From: JAAFHB01 sp963677935
GTDB lineage: Bacteria; Bacteroidota; Bacteroidia; Bacteroidales; Prolixibacteraceae
NCBI GenBank assembly: GCA_963677935.2
Contig: CAXXEH010000003.1
Span: 5,332,001 to 5,396,000 of the forward strand
Length of the DNA: 64,000 nt
Direction: 5' to 3'
Shown: positions 44,044 to 52,149 of the stretch, in pieces
How the letters are laid out: the number at the start of each line of letters is the position of its first letter
How positions within the stretch are numbered: the first letter of the stretch is position 1
Program-made: the position numbers and the translations under genes
Notes under the pieces: generated by a model
What the model was told of the DNA's origin: nothing
Databases searched by the model: none
What the model saw: the letters and a program-made list of their open reading frames with translations, nothing else

Positions 44044-44069
44044 CACTAAGGTCACCAGGACACTAAGGT
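44044..44069. repeat. Short direct repeat CACTAAGGT in the spacer between paralogues
   Basis: CACTAAGGT occurs at 44044-44052 and 44061-44069, 17 bases apart, in the 135-base spacer between copies 1 and 2 of the unknown family. Similar CACTAAGG/CACAAAG-type strings are scattered in many bacterial spacers. It could be a remnant of the duplication or simple low-complexity sequence. Confidence 0.4.
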
Positions 44070-44137
44070 TCTCAAAGTAAGAATAATAAGATGTCGCATT
44101 TCGTTGTTTAAAAACTGAATTTTAATTCACCATTTTA

Positions 44138-46216
44138 ATGGGAAGACGAGCACTAATTTTTATCGTTTTAGCTATTTCGCTATCATCCGCATACTCATTA
44201 CCGAACAAGAATCACTATAATGGGAAATATTGTTCCGGTTCAGGTGATGCTGACTTTCTGCGTCTGATCGATGAATCGTTTGCCTTCTTTTATCCCAATC
44301 CAACCGTTCCAAACCTGACGATGGTCTATAAACCTGAATGGGATACCTTTAACGAAGGTGCGAACTGGGGCGCCTGGTGGATGCAAAACAGCTATGGGTT
44401 TGCCTATTCCGTAACCCCTTACCTTGAGGAGCCCTGGTTTTCTCTTTTGCAAAGATCGCTGGATCTTTTTTGGGATAACCAGGGAGACGGAATACGGAAG
44501 GGGAAGTGGGGAGGAGCTAAACAACCCATACTATCACAGCTGGTCGGGCCCGACGGAAGTTTAGGTGGCGCGGCAGCTCCCGGGCAAATCGTTTTCAGGC
44601 AAGGTGACGGTGATGTTAAAATTCATGACTGGTTCTATGAAGTAACTCCGGCAGGTGTTGTGATGCAGTCTGAAATCCTGCTGTTAACCCGCGATTTGAA
44701 AGCAATTTCATACTATCTACCCAAAATGGCAAGGGCGTGCGACTACATTGAAAAAACCCGCGACCCAAAAAATAACCTGTTTCTAACTGGTCCTGCAAGT
44801 AACCTCCTTGGACCGAGTTACGGCGGGGTAAGGCAGTCCGATGGGACTTTTGGAAAAGGATATCTTGCTGGAATTTCGATCACCTATCTTGCAGCATTGA
44901 ACCGAATGATAGAACTGTACAAGATATTGGGTGATAGGGATAAACTTGCAGAATATGAACACCGGCAAAAAATTACCCGCGAGTCGCTGCCCCAACTGAT
45001 GACTCCTGCCGGCTATTTCATTAAGTCCCTCGATCCGGATGGTACCAAACATGGGGTTCCCGGGCAGGAAAAGTTTGGTTATCTCGAAGGTGTCGACAAT
45101 GCCGATGCTGTGGCGCTGCGTGTGGTTGATGATCAGACCGCTGAAAATATTTATAAACAAATTGCAGCTTTTCCTGATATTCGCCCCTTTGATTTTTTGC
45201 TCACCAATGCCCCGGGACTGGATGATACCTACAAGAGTTGGGGGAGTGCATCAGGACCTGGACTTACCGGATTCTGGAAATTTGGTGACTGGGTCAACGG
45301 AGGAGCGTGGGGTACTTCCGAAGGGCGGGCAATATTGATGTACTATCGGCTTGGCAAGTTTGAGGATATACGGCGTTCTGCAATACGTGCCATGAAATGG
45401 GCAAAGGACTTTCGGATGGATGCACCCTGGTCGCAACGGGGTGAGAATACCCATAATCCATGGTCCGATTCCGGCAGGTTTCGGGTGGGAGGGGTCGCTG
45501 TAATGATCGACAACTTTGCCATCCCCGCAGCTACAATCCGCGGACTTTTTGATTTTGAGTACCGTTCTGATTGCCTTATTCTCCGGCCCCGTGTGCCAGG
45601 GACAATTACGCAATATATTCAGAAACCGCCCATACATTTTGGCGGGAAGAATATTTTTCTTTCATGCCTTAACGGCGGACCCAAAGTGCGATCGGTAAAG
45701 ATCAATCACAAGGCCATGAAACTAACATCAACAGATGAAATAACGCTCTGGTATCATGAACTTCCCGCAACCGCAAAAATTGAAATCGTAACCAAAGGTG
45801 GCTGGCCTAAAGAGGCAGCCACTGCAACCTATCCCGTAACTCCATCCCTTATCATGGGTAAAGGGTCAAAAGCTCCAACTCGTATGGCATTACCGGTATC
45901 GTTGCGAAAACCGTTTGCCGTGCTTTCCGCAATGAAAAAAAAGCTAAAAAACAAGCCGGAAGCCAAATACGAAAAAGCTTTTGTCACTATGGCCATTCAA
46001 TCAATTGAAGCGTGTCAGGTACGTTTGACGATGGATCCGGGTCCTGGCTATTACCGCGCAGTTACTCCCGAACGCAGAGAAGGGATCAATAAGTTTTATG
46101 AACAATCAGCCCTTTCGATGTACAATGGCTTCGCCCTTCGTATGGCTGGATTTGCTGAAAAAGGCGATTCGAAACAAAAACAATTGGCTGCATTATTTTT
46201 TGAGTCTAAACAATAG
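44138..46216 (+). CDS. Exported protein of an unrecognised family, copy 2 of 3
   Basis: A 692-residue tandem paralogue of the gene at 41924, collinear over its whole length without a large gap. The signal peptide ends SAYSLPN. Differences are spread evenly (for example KKWGG for GAWGD, NKPEAKYEKAF for DKEPGADYERAF), as expected of an old duplication with both copies kept under selection. All putative active-site blocks are kept: PEWDTF, WDNQGDG, HDWFYE, GLDDTY, EGRAILMYYRLGKFEDIRRS, MDAPWSQRGEN and NNFAIP-like DNFAIPAATIRGLFD. A possible difference is FAYSVTPYLEEPW. The gene is 135 bases downstream of copy 1 and 29 bases upstream of the DUF5703 gene. Function is unknown. Confidence 0.65.
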   Translation: MGRRALIFIVLAISLSSAYSLPNKNHYNGKYCSGSGDADFLRLIDESFAFFYPNPTVPNLTMVYKPEWDTFNEGANWGAWWMQNSYGFAYSVTPYLEEPWFSLLQRSLDLFWDNQGDGIRKGKWGGAKQPILSQLVGPDGSLGGAAAPGQIVFRQGDGDVKIHDWFYEVTPAGVVMQSEILLLTRDLKAISYYLPKMARACDYIEKTRDPKNNLFLTGPASNLLGPSYGGVRQSDGTFGKGYLAGISITYLAALNRMIELYKILGDRDKLAEYEHRQKITRESLPQLMTPAGYFIKSLDPDGTKHGVPGQEKFGYLEGVDNADAVALRVVDDQTAENIYKQIAAFPDIRPFDFLLTNAPGLDDTYKSWGSASGPGLTGFWKFGDWVNGGAWGTSEGRAILMYYRLGKFEDIRRSAIRAMKWAKDFRMDAPWSQRGENTHNPWSDSGRFRVGGVAVMIDNFAIPAATIRGLFDFEYRSDCLILRPRVPGTITQYIQKPPIHFGGKNIFLSCLNGGPKVRSVKINHKAMKLTSTDEITLWYHELPATAKIEIVTKGGWPKEAATATYPVTPSLIMGKGSKAPTRMALPVSLRKPFAVLSAMKKKLKNKPEAKYEKAFVTMAIQSIEACQVRLTMDPGPGYYRAVTPERREGINKFYEQSALSMYNGFALRMAGFAEKGDSKQKQLAALFFESKQ

Positions 46217-46245
46217 AATTCAATCTTACCGTAATAATTATTGAT

Positions 46246-48702
46246 ATGAAGAATAGGATATCAGGTGTTTATGTGATATTGTTTACTTTTTTCGTCATAG
46301 TAACCTGCGGATTTTTAATAGCCGGCTGCACAGATAAGATGGATTGGTTGGATCAATACAATATTGTGTGGAAATCGCAAAGTGAAAATTCCTCGGAGTC
46401 GATGCCGCTGGGCGGTGGAGATACCGGTTGTAACGTGTGGGTTGAAAATGGTGATTTACTGTTTTATTTCCAGCGCAGCGGGTGTCTGAGTGAGAACGGA
46501 GAATATCTTAAAATGGGACGGGTCAGGATAAAACTGTCACCAAATCCTTTGGCAAATTCATTGTATTTCAGACAAGAGTTGGTCCTGAGAGATGGTTTTA
46601 TAAATATAGATGCTACAGGCCCGGATAAAGGTGGTTCGTTGAGTGCAAATATCAGAATGTGGATTGAGATAACCAATCCTGTGATTCACATTGATATCAA
46701 TGCAGATAAGCCAGTTGAGGTGACTGCTGCTTACGAAAGCTGGCGAACAGAGGACAAGGAGCTAAGGTCTGACGCAACCTGGCGAGAGCGTTTTGGTTGT
46801 TTTAGCCTTGAAGGTTATCCCGGAAAGGTGATTAAAACCAAAGATGTTATTGAGCATACAAAGCAGGGAATTCTTTTTTACCACCGAAATCCCAAAGAAA
46901 AACTGATACCAGAGATTTTAATCAAACAACAGGGACTCGAAGGGAGCAAAGATTCAATTACTGATGATCTTAAAAATCGAACATTTGGAGGTCTTCTTTT
47001 TGGCAAAGAATTTGTCCAGGCAGGCACCGATTCGGGTAAATATGTGATCACTCCCTATAAATCGTGGATCATAAAAAGCAAACAGTCGAAGCGTAAACAC
47101 GAGCTTTTTATTACCAGTCAAATTGATCAGTCGGAAACGATTGATGCATGGAAAAGAGATTTAATTAAAAGAGCAGATGAAACTATAAATAGTAATAAAG
47201 CGGCCCTGACAAATACGGTGGAGTGGTGGCATAAGTTCTGGGAAAGAAGTCATGTTGTGATCTCCCCAAAAAATTCTGATCAAAAAGATCCGGTATGGCA
47301 GATGGGAAGGAATTATCAGCTTTTCAGATTCCAACTTGGTTGTAATGCTTTTGGTGAGTATCCCACAAAATTTAATGGAGGCAATCTCACCTTCGACCCC
47401 TATCTGGTAACAAACAAGAATCCCTATGATCCTGACTGGAGGGCATGGGGAGGTGACGTATTTACGGCACAGAATCAGCGGCTTGTCTATTGGCCAATGC
47501 TTAAATCGGGTGATTTTGACGGGGTATTACCCCAATTTGAACTATATCGAAAGGGATTGCCAGGAGCAAGGGCTAGGGTAAAAACGCATTTCGGACACGA
47601 AGGTGCCCTCTACTGCGAATATGCCAATTCTCCGGGTATTGCCTTTGGTGCCGGATGGGGATGGATTGATGGGACCATAAGAAAAAGAGGTAAAGAATTA
47701 CCGTTTGGAGATCCTGAAATTAATGGACTGGCCGGATACGATCAACCTGCTGAGAAGGGTGAGATGGCAAATCCCTCTGTATCGTATCACTGGGAATCAC
47801 AATTGGAACATGCGTATATGATTCTTGAATATCAACGTTATACAGGTGCTGATGTTTCAAAGTATTTACCATTTATAAAGTCTGCTGTTATCTTCTTCGA
47901 TCAGCATTATCAGCTCCGTCAGAAAATGCGTAATGGTAAACCTTTGGACGAAAATGGCAAACTTGTTATTTATCCATCGACTTCCTGCGAATCTTACAGG
48001 GGAGCAAAAAATCCCAGCGACGTGATTGCGGGATTACAGGCGTGTCTGGAAAGCCTGATAAAACTTGATGAAAAGTATGTTTCTGACTCAGAAAAAACCT
48101 ATTACAATGAATTTCTAAAAAGGGTTCCGGATTATCAATTTGGCGAAATGTACGGAACCAAAATCTTGAAACCGGCGCATGAATGGTTAAAGGAGAGTAA
48201 TCAGGAACTGCCACAATTCTATCCCCTGTTTCCATTCAACCGGTTTAAAATAGGAGATAAAGAGATTGATATCTTTAAAAATACGTACCGTTTTGCCCCT
48301 GAATTCCGAAAAGGGAAAATCATTAGCTGGCATCAGGATGGGATTTTTTTCGCCCGCATGGGAATGACGAAGGAAGCTACCGATTATAACACAAAAAAAC
48401 TTCAGGATAGCGAACGTCGTTTCCCCACCTTCTGGGGACCGGGGCACGATTGGGTGCCGGACCACAACTGGGGAGGATCGGGAATGATCGGATTGCAGGA
48501 GATGCTTGTTCAAACAATAGGTGATCAAATTATTTTATTTCCTGCCTGGCCAAAGGCGTTGGATGTCGATTTTAAACTACATGCCCCAAAAAATACGACT
48601 ATTGAATGTTGTTTAAAAAATGGTAAGATTACCAGGTTGAAGGTTTTTCCTGAATCCAGATCAAAAGATATTACACTTAGTCTTGAATTCAAAAATAAAT
48701 AA
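46246..48702 (+). CDS. DUF5703 lipoprotein, toroid glycoside-hydrolase-like
   Basis: An 818-residue lipoprotein (lipobox LIAGC, Cys about residue 28). The N-terminal beta-sandwich is of DUF5703 type: YNIVWKSQSENSSESMPLGGGDTG, VWVENGDLLFYFQRS, GRVRIKLSPNPL and MWIEITNPVIHIDI. The central and C-terminal parts (about 320-800) look like an (alpha/alpha)6 toroid with active-site-like segments TKFNGGNLTF, QNQRLVYWPMLKSGDFD, HFGHEGALYCEY, HEWLKESNQELPQFYPLFPF and FWGPGHDWVPDHNWGGSGM, ending in a small sandwich (IECCLKNGKITRLKVFPESRSK). This layout parallels GH95 and GH65-clan enzymes. A paralogue lies at 58242. The substrate is not known; DUF5703 proteins occur widely in plant- and algal-glycan loci of Bacteroidota. 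It ends three bases before the GH95-like gene. Confidence 0.78.
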   Translation: MKNRISGVYVILFTFFVIVTCGFLIAGCTDKMDWLDQYNIVWKSQSENSSESMPLGGGDTGCNVWVENGDLLFYFQRSGCLSENGEYLKMGRVRIKLSPNPLANSLYFRQELVLRDGFINIDATGPDKGGSLSANIRMWIEITNPVIHIDINADKPVEVTAAYESWRTEDKELRSDATWRERFGCFSLEGYPGKVIKTKDVIEHTKQGILFYHRNPKEKLIPEILIKQQGLEGSKDSITDDLKNRTFGGLLFGKEFVQAGTDSGKYVITPYKSWIIKSKQSKRKHELFITSQIDQSETIDAWKRDLIKRADETINSNKAALTNTVEWWHKFWERSHVVISPKNSDQKDPVWQMGRNYQLFRFQLGCNAFGEYPTKFNGGNLTFDPYLVTNKNPYDPDWRAWGGDVFTAQNQRLVYWPMLKSGDFDGVLPQFELYRKGLPGARARVKTHFGHEGALYCEYANSPGIAFGAGWGWIDGTIRKRGKELPFGDPEINGLAGYDQPAEKGEMANPSVSYHWESQLEHAYMILEYQRYTGADVSKYLPFIKSAVIFFDQHYQLRQKMRNGKPLDENGKLVIYPSTSCESYRGAKNPSDVIAGLQACLESLIKLDEKYVSDSEKTYYNEFLKRVPDYQFGEMYGTKILKPAHEWLKESNQELPQFYPLFPFNRFKIGDKEIDIFKNTYRFAPEFRKGKIISWHQDGIFFARMGMTKEATDYNTKKLQDSERRFPTFWGPGHDWVPDHNWGGSGMIGLQEMLVQTIGDQIILFPAWPKALDVDFKLHAPKNTTIECCLKNGKITRLKVFPESRSKDITLSLEFKNK

Positions 48703-48704
48703 AT

Positions 48705-51185
48705 ATGAAAAAGGTTATCGTTTCTGTTTTATCCATGTTAATGATTGTTTTAGCTACAAAAAGAGGAGTATCTCAGGAATCGTTTAACTCCTTTGAAAGG
48801 GCAAAAAGTCACCCGCTGGTATACGACCACCCGGCTATCGATTTCTTTGAGGGGGCATTACTCGGAAACGGGGCGATGGGTGTGGTGGTGACCACCCGGC
48901 CAGATGCAGTCGTCCTCTATTTCGGACATAACAATGTTTGGGATATCCGCATTTCCGAAAAGAACAAGGAAAAAATCGGTACATTCAAGGAGGTATTCAA
49001 CAAGGTAAAGGCAATTCCTGACACCTTACCACTTTTGACAAACGATCGTTGGTATAACGAATACAGTAAGATGACCGCTGAAAATTACCGGGCCCCCTAT
49101 CCACGACCCTTTCCATGCGGTTCGGTATTGCTGGGTTTCGACCGCAGAAATGCCGAAATGATCGGACACCGGCTCAATATCTCCAATGGATTGTGTGAAG
49201 TCTATCTGCTGACAAAAGATCAGAAGAAATTGAAGCTTCAAATCTTCACAGAGTTGACCAAAGACCAACTCTGGATGCGTCTGGTTGATCAGCAAGGAGA
49301 TCCCTGCGAAAATATTTTTGATCGTGTCAGAGTAATTATCGATCCTTCAACTCCGGCTGAATTTCCCAAGGCGAAAATCGATGAAAATCTGGTCAACGGA
49401 GTCCTCTCCTTTCGCCAGATCTTACCTTATCAGGAACCTGATAAATATGATCCCTCCATAGGGCATCCGAAAGACAAAGCATTTCGGCTGGTTGCAGAGA
49501 TGAACAATCCGATGGAAAAAACGACCAGAATTAACTGGGACGGTAACAACCAGGAGATGTCAAAACTCGAAGCGGGACTGCAAAAGAAGGATGGACTCGT
49601 TGGATGTGTTGCTTTACAGGAGGGATTACTTAAAGATATTGAACCCAATTTTCCAGAGCTGGTAAAACCTCTGAATGTAAATTTCCTCGCTTCATTAGAA
49701 AAAAATACTCAGCTCTGGAAGGAATATTGGAACAAATCGGGAGTAAAACTAAGCGACCAGTTTCTCGAAAGAATGTGGTATCACAACCTCTACTTTTTAA
49801 ATTGTGCGACGAAGGCTGGTGTTACTCCTCCGGGATTATTTGCCAACTGGAGCTACAACAAAATCGGGACAGCCTGGCATGGCGATTATCATATGAATTA
49901 TAATACCCAGCAACCATTCTGGGCGACATTTTCCAGTAATCATCTTGATAAAAACCTGCCATATGTCAATCTCATAGAGTCGCTCATGCCGGTTAGCAAA
50001 AGTTGGGCAAAAGAGTATTACCAATTACCCGGTGCCTATTTCCCTCATAGTGCCTATCCTGTAGACATGACAATGAACCCCTATCCGGTTCCAACCTGGG
50101 GATGGGAGATTTGCGAAACACCATGGGCAGTCCAGGGTTTGTGGTGGCATTATCTCTACTCCGGCGATACTCATTATCTTAAGACAAGGGCATTCGAACC
50201 AATAAAAGCGGCTGTGGAATTTTTGGTAGCCTATATGAAACGACCCGAAGCTCGCGGGCCACAGTGGAAAGATGATAATTATCATATATTCCCTACCGTT
50301 CCACCTGAATTGTATGGACTAAGACCAGGGTTCAAATATAATTACGACTGTAACGCGGACCTGTCACTGACAAAGTTTATCTTTAAAGCTTTTCTGGAGG
50401 CATCAACAATATTAAATCTGGAGGCACAAGAGACCGTACTGATTAGGGACGTAAAGCAAATTTTAGCTCACTTTCCCGGGTATCCGACAGCCATCTCCAA
50501 AGATGATGGTAAGGTGCTGGTATCTGTTCCCGAGGAACATTCACAGGTGGTTTATAATGTGCCAAATGCGCTGTTTACCGTTTTCCCAGGCGAAGATCAG
50601 GGATTGCATTCTGACCGGAATACCACGGAATTACTGAGAAATACATATCGTAATCAACAGAATGAGGGCGGCAATGATTTGGTATTTATGAATTTACAGG
50701 CAGCCCGGATAGGGATGCTGGATATCGAACGGTTCAAACGTCAGGTAAAATATTCCCTGTTGCCTAATGGTACAGCTTCCGACCGGGCGATGCAGGTTCA
50801 TGGACGGTATAACGATATGATGAATTATGGTTTTATGGATAACATGGGGATATGGTTTGAAAATTTTGCATTGCCTGTTGTGGTAAATGAGTGCCTGATG
50901 CAAAGTTATGATGGTACGATCAGGCTATTTCCCAACTGGCCGTTGGACAAAAATGCTGAATTCCATCATCTCAGAGCTGCCGGAGCATTCCTTGTCAACG
51001 CTTTTTTAAAAGATGGGAAAGTGTTGCGTGTTGAAGTTTTCAGCGAAGCCGGAGCCCCGTTAAAGATGTTATTGCCGTGGAAGGATGGAAGTGTAATGTC
51101 AAATATAAGCGGCAAATCGCGAATAAGTACAAGTTTTATTGAAATGAAAACAAAAAAGGGTGAATTTTTAAAGTTTGAACCATAA
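48705..51185 (+). CDS. GH95-like exported glycosidase
   Basis: An 826-residue protein with a signal peptide ending GVSQE. The N-terminal sandwich has LLGNGAMGVVVTTRPDAVVLYFGHNNVWDIR, the G-N-G-x-M/L-G plus W-D-I/R pattern of GH95 enzymes (1,2-alpha-L-fucosidase and alpha-L-galactosidase). The toroid follows, with WHGDYHMNYNTQQPFW, GDTHYLKTRAFEPIKAAVEFLVAYM and HGRYNDMMNYGFMDNMG. The HGDYHMNYN segment is typical of the clan: Asn and Asp there take part in catalysis in GH95. The C-terminal segment LRLFPNWPLDKNAEFHHLRA-like and LVNAFLKDGKVLRVEVFS also match GH95. A fucosidase or galactosidase role is likely but the subgroup is divergent. The next gene overlaps by 11 bases, indicating one message. 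Confidence 0.75.
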   Translation: MKKVIVSVLSMLMIVLATKRGVSQESFNSFERAKSHPLVYDHPAIDFFEGALLGNGAMGVVVTTRPDAVVLYFGHNNVWDIRISEKNKEKIGTFKEVFNKVKAIPDTLPLLTNDRWYNEYSKMTAENYRAPYPRPFPCGSVLLGFDRRNAEMIGHRLNISNGLCEVYLLTKDQKKLKLQIFTELTKDQLWMRLVDQQGDPCENIFDRVRVIIDPSTPAEFPKAKIDENLVNGVLSFRQILPYQEPDKYDPSIGHPKDKAFRLVAEMNNPMEKTTRINWDGNNQEMSKLEAGLQKKDGLVGCVALQEGLLKDIEPNFPELVKPLNVNFLASLEKNTQLWKEYWNKSGVKLSDQFLERMWYHNLYFLNCATKAGVTPPGLFANWSYNKIGTAWHGDYHMNYNTQQPFWATFSSNHLDKNLPYVNLIESLMPVSKSWAKEYYQLPGAYFPHSAYPVDMTMNPYPVPTWGWEICETPWAVQGLWWHYLYSGDTHYLKTRAFEPIKAAVEFLVAYMKRPEARGPQWKDDNYHIFPTVPPELYGLRPGFKYNYDCNADLSLTKFIFKAFLEASTILNLEAQETVLIRDVKQILAHFPGYPTAISKDDGKVLVSVPEEHSQVVYNVPNALFTVFPGEDQGLHSDRNTTELLRNTYRNQQNEGGNDLVFMNLQAARIGMLDIERFKRQVKYSLLPNGTASDRAMQVHGRYNDMMNYGFMDNMGIWFENFALPVVVNECLMQSYDGTIRLFPNWPLDKNAEFHHLRAAGAFLVNAFLKDGKVLRVEVFSEAGAPLKMLLPWKDGSVMSNISGKSRISTSFIEMKTKKGEFLKFEP

Positions 51186-52134
51186 TAAACACTTTAGAAG
51201 CATGTATCTAAAAGCGGGTAAATTACTTGGAGCTCTGTTTTGTTTTTGCATTACAGTTCACTTTGGTCTTGCTCAGGTGAATCCCCGGAATAGCCGGGAT
51301 CCTTCCGGAAAAGTATTCTCCTTTGGGATCGTTACTGACATCCAATACGCCGATGCAGAAAAAAAAGGGAGCAGGGATTACCGCAATTCATTAGGCAAAC
51401 TCGAAAAATGTGTGAATGAATTTAATGGCCACGACCTTGCCTTTGTCATCAATTTGGGTGATCTGATTGATCATGACTTTATCAGTTACGAAAAACCGCT
51501 TGCTATTCTGGATAAATTAAAAGCGCCTTTGTATAACGTGATCGGAAACCACGATTTTGAGGTTGAGGATCAGTATAAAAGTCAGATTAGAAAACGTTTG
51601 AAGAATAAGAACGGATATTTCGATTTTGAGTTTAATAACTTAATATTTATCGTATTGGATGGATCAGATGTGAGTACTCTCGCTTATCCAAAGGGATCCG
51701 GACAATATAATTATGGCATGGCCAGGTACGAAGAAATCAGGAAAAACGGGTTTAACAATGCTTATACCTGGAACGGAGGGATTGGGGATAAACAATTGAA
51801 GTGGCTGGGAAAACTGTTGGGGAAAGCTGATGAATTGAATAAAAAAGCGGTTATTTTTTGTCATTGGCCTTTACTGCCGGAGAACGGAACTCAGCTGTGG
51901 AACAACCGGGAGGTTTTAAGTCTGATCAATAATCATCCTTCAGTGAATGCCTGGATTGCGGGACATCACCATGCCGGAGGATACGAAAAATCTGGAACCA
52001 TCCACCATTTAACCCTTAAAGGGATGGTGGAGGCCAGAACTGAAACATCGTGTGGAATAGTGGAAGTTTTTCCTGACAAGTTAGTCTTAAAAGGTTATGG
52101 AGACCAGAATGATCAAAGTTTAGAAACAAATTAA
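51175..52134 (+). CDS. Exported metallophosphoesterase, ADP-ribose/CDP-alcohol-diphosphatase-like
   Basis: A 319-residue calcineurin-like phosphoesterase. An alternative ATG at 51202 gives a cleaner signal peptide (MYLKAGKLLGALFCFC to LAQ); the upstream ATG overlaps the previous gene by 11 bases. Metal-binding motifs appear in order: GIVTDIQYAD (DxQ instead of DxH), NLGDLIDH, GNHDFEV, FCHWPLLP and GHHHAGGY. The DxQ-Y-A-D form and spacing are characteristic of the Mn-dependent ADP-ribose/CDP-alcohol diphosphatase group. An exported phosphoesterase inside a glycan locus is unusual; it may remove phosphate or phosphodiester decorations of the glycan, or scavenge nucleotides. Neighbours on both sides are large toroid enzymes. 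Confidence 0.85.
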   Translation: MNHNKHFRSMYLKAGKLLGALFCFCITVHFGLAQVNPRNSRDPSGKVFSFGIVTDIQYADAEKKGSRDYRNSLGKLEKCVNEFNGHDLAFVINLGDLIDHDFISYEKPLAILDKLKAPLYNVIGNHDFEVEDQYKSQIRKRLKNKNGYFDFEFNNLIFIVLDGSDVSTLAYPKGSGQYNYGMARYEEIRKNGFNNAYTWNGGIGDKQLKWLGKLLGKADELNKKAVIFCHWPLLPENGTQLWNNREVLSLINNHPSVNAWIAGHHHAGGYEKSGTIHHLTLKGMVEARTETSCGIVEVFPDKLVLKGYGDQNDQSLETN

Positions 52135-52149
52135 ACAAATAATGTTCAC

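Noticed and set aside
44044..44069. CRISPR-like or transposon-end repeat
   Set aside because: Only two nine-base units exist, with no regular spacer array, terminal inverted repeats or transposase nearby.
45251..45637. Minus-strand coding frame of 128 codons and similar long antisense frames inside the enzyme genes
   Set aside because: They recur at equivalent places in the paralogues because of codon bias in the plus-strand genes; they lack start context and show no protein-like features.
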